Positions 48,949-60,500 of a DNA stretch of 64,000 nucleotides are shown here, piece after piece. A program made the translations under genes and the position numbers. The stretch spans positions 11,401,885-11,465,884 of the forward strand of contig NC_092029.1 of the NCBI RefSeq assembly GCF_042242105.1, read 5' to 3'. The notes beneath the pieces are model-generated. The model did not search any database, was not told where the DNA came from, and saw only the letters and a program-made list of their open reading frames with translations. The first letter of the stretch is position 1. The number at the start of each line of letters is the position of its first letter. This DNA is from Pempheris klunzingeri. Lineage: Eukaryota > Chordata > Actinopteri > Acropomatiformes > Pempheridae.

Positions 48949-50314
48949 TACCCATTTTACCTTTGACACCTCTCCCTCCCCACCTTTGTACCACCTATAA
49001 GGAGGATGAAGACCTGAACCAAACATCTGCTTGTCTCCGTAATTCAGTGGAAGAAAACGGTGTAAATGTCAGCTGGTATTGAGATGCCGTCATCAAGCCC
49101 CGAACATAACGCATGAAGTTTGTCATTATTTTAGCTTTCAAGTCCTTGAAGACATTACATGTCACTTTCATCAATGGGCTTTTTTGGCAGTACTGCCACT
49201 TTTCAATCACTGGCATAGACTGCAAATTACTACAAATAAAAGCCTTAGACTACTGCACCATTTTAACTGTGATATCCACTGGCCTGGTATTTAGATGTTT
49301 TATATTGCCAAGAAATGAAATGAGTGATTTTCATGTAATTGTTGTGGTTGTCAATGCAAGAAAATCAATGAAGAATATGCAGACCTGCTACTGAAGGTTT
49401 ATGTTGGTTTCCATTTGCTTTTTTGTCTATGCAGTCACAGCACCTGAGTGAAGACTGTGAGTCTGAGGCCTTAATTTATACATCAGTAATGGGCTTAAAA
49501 TCTGTGCAATCATGAAACAGCTTATGAAATACTTTTGAGATTTGGAGATCAGTATGCATGTGTGCATATGTGTGTGTGTGTGAGAGAGAGAGAGAGAAGG
49601 GGGTGAGAAAGTGAGTTTGTGGATGGAAATGCACAATCACAACTAGCATCGCAAAGGACATTTGAAGTTGTGTTGTTGTGTTGGGAGTATGTGGGGACGA
49701 TAAATGCGAGGTTGTTAGAAAATCAAAGCAAGCCTCAGTGTCATAGACTGATACATGTGAAAATCTGATGCTGAAAAAATATTTATACAATTTGTAAATT
49801 TGTTTCTCAAGAAAATGAGTGACTCCACACGCCTGTGAAGTGCCTTATATTAATAGAATCACATCATCTCTTCAAATGTAGAAATCATCCAACATCATCC
49901 TCTGAGCACTGTGCTCATCACAATGTCCACGGTGCATGCTGGGTTGACCCAGTGCTGCAACAGACCTCCTGGTTTCCAGTTTGCTTCACCAGCAGGAGCA
50001 GCACAAGTGTTTGTGTGCTATATTATAAAAAGCTGGCCAGTTCTTCAATGCTGTTTGCATATCTGTATGTTGTATAGGTCTCAAACATCGTAATTTCAAT
50101 GATTTTTATTAGGTGAATGACAAACGTAGTGCTTTTGTCTTTGCTTCTTTCCTCTCTTATTTGTTTTAATCTGTTTAATCTGAATTTGTTTGATCCTGAA
50201 GTCTGCTTCACTACAACCACAAGTGTACACAGATACAGGTCCACTTCCACGGATGCCTGTATTCTGTATTTATTCACTTTAAAGGCTGGGCCACATTTTC
50301 TCAAGCTGAATAAA
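48949..50314 (+). other. tdrp: tdrp 3' UTR
   Basis: Follows the tdrp stop. Candidate polyadenylation signals are AATAAA at 49235-49240 and 50309-50314. A short (GT/GA) run is at about 49560-49596. No coding frame is supported. Confidence 0.5.
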
Positions 50315-50713
50315 GATTTAGTTGGACTGTCTGGCTCTACTTCTTTCAACACTTTGCAGTCTGGGGTAAATCTACGTATTGATTTACTGGACTTTGCTCT
50401 CACCACCCAGATCACTGATACAGAGGACAGAAACAAACTACCAAAGTTCTAAACACCTCAGTTTGCCTCAATTTCCAAACCTTTAAATTTGTATATGAAT
50501 GTGATAATCAATTTATTATTACTGCTTCATTTTCCAAAGTAATTTGACATCAACGTTTTTTTTGCAACAAAAGAAAAATAACAAGAATATTAAACATGAA
50601 ACATGAAGTAGGAGTTGAAATGATGTAAAAAATATAATTTTCTAAACAAAAAGACTAATACTTCTCTGTGACGCAGTGTAAAATGAAGAGCAGGAACAGG
50701 TTTTTAGAAATAT

Positions 50714-51556
50714 TTTATTACTGTATAGCTAGTTTCTGTCCCATAAAAGTCATAATAGTACCATCAATAGTATTGGAACAGCAAAGGAATATTACAAAAG
50801 TTGGAGGAAGGATACAAAACGTTTTGTTCCCATAAATAATGTTTTACAATTCCTCTGTCTGTCACTTGACAGTTCTGACAAAAGTAGATTGTAAAAACTT
50901 GTATGGCTAATGGAGTTTAACATTATTTTCTCTTAGTGTCGACACTTTCAAATGTACATGAGCACAGCAAGAATTCACAACAGACAAGGTACAGTTTGTA
51001 AACAGAGACTCAAACATAACATGCATTCAGTTATTGCAGAAAAAAATACCACTGTAACAAAAGCAGAATAGTTTAACCCCATTAAATAAATCATAAACTC
51101 ACGAGTCGTCTTATTTTGCCACACGGTAAATGTTTACCTTTTGTCTTTTAAAAAAACATGACCTATTGTATGACTTACCCACCATAAACATGCTACGACT
51201 CCTTTTACATATAAATCCTTTCACATATTCGTATTACATTTACATATTATTTTCTCTTTCCTCTGTCAGGAAAATACTTTTTTTGAAGACAAACATTTGT
51301 GTGGAAGGAGGAAAAACATTAAAAAATTCTTCTTATTATTTCACCCATCAATGACATTCTTAAAATCAACAAGTAAGGTTGTGCGTAAGGAAATAAAGAC
51401 GTAAAAAAAAGAAAAAAAAAGAAGTCATCTTTCAGTTGAAGCCCTTTGTATTTGGGTAAACGACATCAAGATCTGGTACAAACTCTTGGGTTGGGAGTGA
51501 GGTTATAAAAAAAAAAAAAAACACAGACACTTGGCTTGAAGAAGCACATGGAGGGT
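50714..51556 (-). other. fbxo25: fbxo25 3' UTR
   Basis: Extends from the fbxo25 stop to AATAAA (minus strand) at 50714-50719. Poly-A-rich stretches in the plus strand near 51404-51420 and 51510-51522 appear as U tracts in the transcript. The 3' ends of tdrp and fbxo25 would be only about 400 bp apart. Confidence 0.5.
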
Positions 51557-54500
51557 TTAGAACTTGAAGAGGTCAATAAAGTGCTGCGGGGAAATGGGCA
51601 TGAGGCAGCTGTCTGGATCGTTGGCTGTGCATGGATGGCCGCAGTCCTGGAACACAGTCAACAAACGCATAGTTAGACCAGAAAACTGAAAGAGCAGCTA
51701 CAGATACAGCTCACATACAGACACTGGACGGGGGACACTGGTTGCATCAGCTGTTAGTAGGTTCAAACTTGGTGTAGTTATGATGTTCGCTAAGTTAAAG
51801 TTAAGTTAAAGCATTACTAAATTTAAATCGATTGCAGCACACAAACTAGTTCTTGCGAAGAGACTCCTTAAAACTACAATAAACCTTCCATATACAAGTG
51901 ATCTCTTAATCCATTCTTAATATAAAAGTATGAATTATAGTAATTGTAACATTTCCATACATATCTGACCTCTAAATTGAAATGTTGTCTAAATGAATGA
52001 CTGTAAACTATAAATAAGACTAAAACTATGACTCTTAACTTGCACTATGACAGTGAGGGTCAACAATAACCTGAATTAACCAACATCATCGCAGAATTTA
52101 ACTAGACATGTCTAGATGTGTTAACTAGATATGTATATTGACTAGATTTGTTAAAGAAACTTGGACAATTTAGAGTTATGCCATCAAATAGCAGAATATA
52201 ATTCAAATTAAAAAGATTTACACCAACAGTGTCTAACTAAACTTCTCACTAAGGCCAGTTATCAGATATTTCTCTCTCACTCCACATTTGATGAATACTA
52301 CTAACGCTGAAACACTTCAAAAATATATTTCTATGTATGCATGTAAAGAAACATAAAACCTACATTAACAAAGGAGGAGGTCAGTCATAATGTAATGTAT
52401 TAACTGGCTTCCTAAAACTTTATATCACTTTAAAATAAGACTGCCCTTATAAAGGATATAATTAGCTTATTAAATTGATAACAGTTTAAAGCTCTTATAA
52501 CACACTAGATAAAGAGCAACATCTCATTCTCGTTACTCAGCTTACCCGTGTTTATACCTGTCAGCTTTAGATATTAGTGAACAAGTTACTGGCATTTAAC
52601 CACAGTCAGCACATCTTAGTAATCAAAAAGTTTCATTTGGCATATCAAATGACCAGATTCATATACTGAGCCTTCAGCAATACTCTTTACCTTGATGTTG
52701 ATGTGTTTTACTCTTACACCTCCTTGTTTAAATTACGTAAGAGCTTGTAATAGTTTTAATTAGACAGTGTTACAGATGTAAAGGACAACCTATTTGTAGT
52801 ACGTATACATTACCAAGATCTTTGCTGGGTTTAAGTGTTAATGGTGCATTATGGTACATGGAAGGACTTTGCACAAACATGCAGTGATGGATTTAGAAAT
52901 AGCTGGTGCAACATGATCTGTATACACACAGAAACTAAATGACAGCTGACAGTTTTCTCTCAGACACATGAGCTCAACATTCGAAGGAACACATTTTCTT
53001 AAAGAATGCAATTAGAAGCCATTAAAAAGTCAGCGTAAAGAGCGAGCACTGTTTACTAAACACACCTCGGGCAAAACGTGAAGACATCGAGTGAAACAGA
53101 GACAAGACAAGGCTTAACACGTGGAAGATGAGTCCAGATCATCATGTTTGGATCAACATGACATGACAAAGTGGCAGGCGAAGAAACACAAAGGCATGAT
53201 GGGACAGAAAGTACCTTGAATAACAAAGCCAGGTGGCGATCCTTAAGGGATGAGGGAGAGAGGGAGCCAAGAGAAGAGGTGGGAAGGAAGGGAGACAAGC
53301 AGGGAGAGGTTAGAAGGTATTAGGACTCAGTCAAGGAGCATAACAAGGTTGTGGGTAGTCAATAATGACAAGGGGAACAGATACTATAGGAACAGCAGTG
53401 TTTGTCATCCAAGTACTGTTAGCTTCTCCCCCAGAAGTTATTCAGACTCTGGAAAACTTGATGTTTGTCTTACACGTGATTTCATATCTCACATCTGACA
53501 AGTCATATGTTTGACCTCTGACTGCTAAGTTTACATGTATGAACACACAAGTCTGTTGTTGACAGCTAGGATTGCTCTTATCATCAGTGGTACTGTGTTC
53601 TTATATGTGCAACTCATTTCTTCCTGTGAATAATCAGAACACTGTTCTGAAAATGGAGCCAGTTTTTGCACTGGCCTGAAGTTTTCATTCAGTCTGTAAT
53701 TAGTCAAAGTTGAAAGGTAATATAAGGGCTTTTTCTTTTCAGAGAGCCAAATATTAACAGTATACAGACAGGCTTTTACTTAGTGTCTAACAACTTTCTC
53801 ACTGCATGCTAGAGACAGATATCAGTATGAGAGAGGCTTTGTAACTAGACCAAGGGTTTCTCTGAGATTTTTCCTCAGTGGGAAAACGATAATGGATGTT
53901 TTGTCTCTTTGGCCAAAGAAATACAATGTGTTCTGGTACAAACTTTGATAGACTCTCACATCTGATCTATGTACAGTTTAAGAGATATCAGCTCTGTGAG
54001 AACCATTTCTGAACCTTTCTGAACCATGCATGTTTATTTCACTGTACACACAGTAAAGTACAGTAAGCAACACTAAGAGGAGTTCAGAGCAATCAGTTAA
54101 GCCTGAACTGAACTTATTGTTATCCTCTTTTGAGGCTTCTCTACGATATAATGTGCAACTAATTCTAATTTACTTGCAGCCTGATAAACAGTATTGTTTA
54201 GCCATATGGTGTTTCCTACAGGACGTGGCTGTGGTTGCAGGTGTGTTTGTTTACCTTCCAGAAGAGAATGCTACAGTGTTTGCAGAAGTGCAAGGTGTCA
54301 CCGTACTGCTCCTTCATTGGATAATGTTTCTGCAGGGTGAAGTACATCAGCTTCCAGTCGACGTTATCACTCTTGCTCAGGACCAAATTCCTACAGAACT
54401 GCACAGGGATGGCAGGAAACACACAATTAAAGCACAGTTTAACAACCATCTAAAACACAAGGGGCAGGGATGTAATTATAACTGAACAGTGTGTATAATT

Positions 54501-57500
54501 AGATATAATTAAGGCCAATTTCTCATTAACACTAATCCTGAGTGGGTGTTACTATACGATAAGTGTGATAGTGTGTGTGAGAGATCACTGTGAGCAAATT
54601 GTGGCAATCCTGCCCCCTAGTGTTCAACATGTGAACTGCTTAGCAGCCCTCATCCCTTCAGATGCTTAACCATAACCTACTATTTGGAAGCATAATTAAT
54701 ACATGTTTTAAGTATATTCCTCTTAAAATTGTTACAATTACAGATTAAGCCTGGACATGTCCCTTGTTCATGTGTGATAAAACTGAATATGTTGCTCTCT
54801 CACCTGTTTGTCTGAGAAGTGAAAGTGGCAGAGATTTTTCCACAGAGTCCTGTTCTCACTGAGGCAATGCAGAGTGGGTGTGGCCTGTCCCAGGTTAATG
54901 ATGTCATAGGCATCAGATAACTTGCAGAGGATCTTGTTCTGCATATATAGTGGCAAGTCGTTGAATGTCATGCCATCGCACAGTTGCTGAGGGGAAAATT
55001 AAGAGCAGCACATTAGATTCACTGCTGGATTGCACAGAGAGACTTGAGGCAAAAAAGTTTAAATATTCCTACATCAAAAGAGCTACTTTCTACTGAGGAT
55101 GGTGTGTAGAGGATCAGACACAACTGAACATTAAATGAACAGTTCCAGACAATGAATTGTCAATACTTCCCCTTCCATATTTCATGTTCCTCACTCATTA
55201 AAGTCAGATTACAAGTGGGTGCAGCCCGTCAGGTGAGCAGTGGCACTGTCTCAGCAGCACAGAGGTCAGTAGATACACACCTACTGCACTTACAGCCATA
55301 AAGGCTTTCCTATTTGTAGCCTACTTCCCCTTTTTAAAAGTCACATTTACATACGGGCAGCTCAAACTGGACCTGGAAGTGTGCCGAGGCCAAGAGCAAT
55401 CAGAAGCATTGTGTGGCACACATGCATACAAACACCAATACACCCTGTACCTTGGGGATCTGCAGGTTGTTGAGCTGCTGCTGCCATTTGTAAATGGTCT
55501 CCAGTCGGCACAACCAGATGTTGACGTTGCCCACGAGGACACACCTGCCAACATGGATAGTCAGACTGTGCAGTGTCGAGCTCAGGTCCTGCAGCAGCTC
55601 CTTGACGAGACGCGGATTGTAGTGGTCCTCTACCACTAGTGGCAGAATATTAAAAACATACAGAAAACACACACAAGACAATGTTTAAAACATTAGGAGT
55701 CAAAATGTAACAAAATCTTTATTTATTTCTCTTTAATCTTTATTTTCTCCCTATAAAGAGCCCTATTACTGCATGCAAGGAAAATCAAAATGGAAAGACT
55801 AAGGGGTGTTTAAAAATAACCTTTATAGGTTAATCATAAGAGCCATAGAGCCTTACCATTTGGTAAAGATTTGTTCTTTCTGTAAGCTATGAAGCTACTT
55901 TTAACAAACAACAAGAAATGTGTGATCATCATGTCCACTGAATAAGTAATCAGTCTCCCTCTCAGCTCTCCTTACCCTTTCGTACAATCTTCTCCAGTAT
56001 ATTGAAATAGTTTTTCTGAGCGGCTCCGCTCAAGGAGGTCAGCTGGGACCTGGCTATTAGCTGGAAAAGCTATGGGGGAGAGACAGAGTAAGACCGTTAG
56101 AAGAAGAGTAGCTTGTACAAGCCGTACATCAGGTTCAAAGGGATTCTTAATCAACAGGCGTATCATTATCGCTCACTTTTGCAACATAGTTGAATCTTCT
56201 CAAGTCCTGAATGGCACTGGAGAAGTCAAGACGGTTGAGGGCTTCACCAAGTGTGCAGTATCCGTGTCGCTGTGTGTGAACAACAAAATACACACGCTCG
56301 CACTCTTCCAAAATCATTTATGGTGTTTACTTTAACAGCAAATAAATCCTTCATGTGAAAATTAAAGTAAAGAGCTACAGCACTTACTTCTTTTGTGCTC
56401 CCTTTCTGTACGTAGATCCATTTATCCCTGAAAACAACTGGACAAGAAAATAGTTGTCAAATAAATGTAGTATGTAGAGTATAAAGTACAATATTTCCCT
56501 CTGAAATGAAGTGAAGCAACAAAATAGCATGAAATAGAGGTCCTCCAGTAAAATAAAAGTATCTTAAAATTGTACTGTACAGTATTTGAGTATATGTATT
56601 TTTCTAAATTCCACCACTGATGAAATGCACATAGTTTATGATATGTGGAGATGCAGAGCACTTAAATTTATTTTAAAGCCACATATGCTACACAGAATTG
56701 CCTAAAACCCAGAAAATGTTGCCCTTCGTCTCACTTGATCTCACTGACTTTTAGGTGAGAGGAAGAGGGCTGAATTCCATTTATGGAATGAGAGATTTTA
56801 GCCCTGAACAATGTTTTCCACAGACTATCTGCAGGGCGGCTCAATGACACACGTAAAGTATATCACTGATAAAATATAATACATTGTAAGTACATGCAAA
56901 ACTTACAAGTTGCAATCACATACAATGCTGCCACCTTCATTATGACAATCGCTTCTAGTCTTTAGTTTAGTGAATCCCAGAATTGTACAAAGGGCCTTTA
57001 ATTTTCATACCAAACTGTGCACAAAGCCAAAGTAGTAATTATGTGTTGCTTAAACTCACACTGAGACTTGGTGTTATTGTTGTAGAAGTCCTTTTTCCTC
57101 TTTGTGGTGGTGAGCTCACACACATTATCAACAAACAGATTTTCTTTGTTGTCACTGCAGAGCCTGTTTAGACGGAGCAAGCACAGGAGGAATTTGTTAA
57201 TAACACTGCATGAAAGTGTGCCCCTTGCACCTGAATACAATGTAATTACAAACATCTGTACAGAATATGCGCAGCATCCTGGCGCAAATCTGCGCCTATT
57301 TACTGCCATCCCGTATATCACTCTGTTGCAGGTTGTGATGGATCTTAAGTTATTTAAGTGCTGCATTATTTTAACAGGACCAGATAATGTGCATTAAATA
57401 TTATAAAGGCACAGGTAGCCAATGAGATAGAAACTAAACAGAAAGAAAACGGCCATAAATTTTGGTCAAAAACCTAGCTGCTACATTTTGGACAATTCAG

Positions 57501-60500
57501 AATAAAAAGCCGTCCGAGTCAGATCGAACAGGAGTCAGAAAGATGTTAAATTATAATGATTCACGGTGTCTGTTATGATGGAGGAAACACTGCAGATGGC
57601 AGACACAGATCAGAGTCTGTGAGACAGAGTCATGGATGTGACTCAGAGTCTTTTCTCAGAAAACAGGCAAAACATTATGAGATCTCTGTCCAATCTCTGT
57701 TATTTCTGGCAGCCATTCTGGCCTTGTTTGGTTGATAAGTGGCCTTGTTATTACTGATAAGATAGATCTTAATTATATCAGCCGTTTTGGCTGACCTCAA
57801 CGTAACGTAAGCTGAGCACATTTCTTGTTATTTATATTGAATATAAATGCTTTATTGCATTATATCAGATCTATTTGCAGATCACTACAATTGTGAGACA
57901 TATTTTCTTCTACTGCACATAAAATTATATTACATCAAATAAAATCTGTACCAAGATCTACTCATCACTAGATGTTCTTTGATGACCTTTGATTTATAGA
58001 TCAAAGGGCCGGACAGGTAATTGACTCTCAATGCATTAATAATCCTTTGGCTGAAGTTGAGCATCCAACTGGCAACAAGAGGGGAAGGTGGAGACAGCCA
58101 TACACCTCCTGCCATGCATATGGACTCAGCAGCTTCGTGTGCTCATGAGGAGTTTCACCCACAGGACAGAGAGCTATGTAGCACTGAAATGATTAGTGGA
58201 TTAAATGCTTAGTATATACACAGAAAAGCTACTTGGCAATCATTCTGTTGATGGGTAATTCTTCTCCCTCAAGGAAAAATAGCAAATTTCTGCCTCTAAC
58301 ATACTTTCAGTATAGTATAGCTTTGGACTGTTGGCCAGACAAAAAAAGCATTTCGAGTTTACTTTACTTTATACTTTAGCTCAAAAATTATATAATGGGC
58401 ATATTTTGGCAAAAAAAGAGTAATCAAGAAAATAACCTGCAAATTCTTCATTAACAACATTTTACAGTAGCAGCACATGAGGCCTGAACATCAAACACTG
58501 TGAATTCTGTTCAGCCATGTACCTGTACCTGTGTTTTTGCAGTGGTGGTGGTGATCTTTACACCAACTGTCTACATCTCATATAAAGTCATACTCTTTTA
58601 ATTCAGAGAGATTGATTATAAGGCTTTGCTGCTTGGGGAATGATTGATAAGATGGCTACAACAAATACCAAACTGGGAACCTACCAATATATGAAATATA
58701 TGAAACAAGGTCATTATTCTGATGAAAAATACAAACTTTCAGAAGCTGAGGAAATATTTACTTGACCAGAGCGATCAGTCACAATGTGGGTCATTACAAC
58801 ATGCTTTTGGATTAAAAAACTAATTCGCTTTTTCCCTCAGTATAACTGATGTGACTTAGCTTGTCTGACGGCGAAGTCAACAAATCGGGGTGAACGAGAT
58901 CTACAGTAATCCCTCGCCACTATCCATTTATCCAATTGCACAGGCATACACAAAAACGCCCATGCAAGCACTGTAATCTGTCACTGTGAATTACAAGTGA
59001 GGAATGCAATAGCCTGGCTTCTTTTATACAGGTTGCATGCGGAGCACCGGCCTCCACAGAGCCAATAAAACACATCACACAGCAGCATGAATGTTCAGAG
59101 GCATTTGTGGATACATAAACTACATCCTGATTCACATGAGCTAAAAGGGCAAGGGTTACGTAGGGAGTCAACATGAACGAGAAAGAAAACAAATAGAGTA
59201 TGTGGCTTACATTCAGCTGTTAGACTTCTCTTCTCTTGCAATAATTCTCTCATGTAAATTTCCCTGTCATGGGACTAATAAAGGAATATCTTATATATTA
59301 TATAATAATATATTATCTTATAAATAGCATTTATTACATGCTTTATCAGGTACAAAACAACTAAACAGTCACAGCAATTCAGACAGTCAGATAAAGCATC
59401 CATCTCAAGAGATGGACAGTAAAGTGAGTGTTAAACACTTGGCTAACACTCTGTGGCACTTGAGTGTTTGCAGATAATAGGTCACAGAGGTTTGACGTCA
59501 AAAGATACATTATGGTGTAAACTACCTCTGTAACACTGTGTACCACGCCAGTGGCCATCATAATGCTCTTCTTTCTTTCCAGTCTACATGTGTTGGTCTG
59601 CTAAATGTACCTCTGTTGCATGAGGTCACTGGCCCTTCTGAGTGAGGCTGTATTTGGAGCACAGCCAATTTGAGGAGATGATGTCATTAGTCATTGTCTG
59701 AAGTTGTGTCCTTTGCCTTTTTGTGAAAAGACTGCTGACAAGCTAATGTGGCACTCGCTGTGAGGTATCGTCGGAAGGTTGATCAATCGAAAGGGGGACA
59801 CTGTGACACGAGGGAGACATCACCAACTGGTGCTGAGATTCCACCCTTAACCCCATTAACACCAGCAGGAGGCTGGGATCCCACTCACTCTTTCAGTGAC
59901 AGCCATACAAAGCACATACAAAGGTCTGACAACACATCCCCCTTCCTCTCACACACTCATATAGACACACACCTCCTTCAGCAACAAACTTGTGACTTAC
60001 AGTATGCTGCTAATGGTACTATTCCTGTTGCCATTTTAATGTCTTCCATTCCTTATATTAAACATTTTTACTTATTTATTTTTTATGTGTAATGGCACAG
60101 TTCAAGCATTGTACTTTACTGTCGTTGTTTATATTTGTTGTTTGTATGCAAACTATAGTACTAAAGAAATGCAGTTTTATTCCTCTGAATACTGTATATG
60201 GAGAGAATGACAATAAATTCACTTTGAGCAGTACATAACGCTAATAAAATGCTAAGCTGAAGTCCACATATTTGAATTTGAATTCAACTCTTCACGTAAA
60301 GTATTTTTTTGTTTTCAGATAGCCCTGCTTATCATGAAAAAACACACAAACTATATGAAGTAGGAACCGACAAATACAGTGAAAAGGATGGAAAAAATGT
60401 GGAACCTCGTCTCTGCCCTGCCTTATTTCGACCACCCATTGCCAGTTGGCATGTGTCAAAACAGTACATGTTTCCTGCAGATAACAAGGCGAGCTCTCCT

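Noticed and set aside
56388-56427. Alternative 40-nt version of fbxo25 exon 3 (acceptor TTTCAG at 56428)
   Set aside because: Would need the previous exon to end at a weak donor. The 50-nt version (start 56437) pairs with a canonical T|GTGAGT donor and gives the expected length between TKSQ and DKWIYV.
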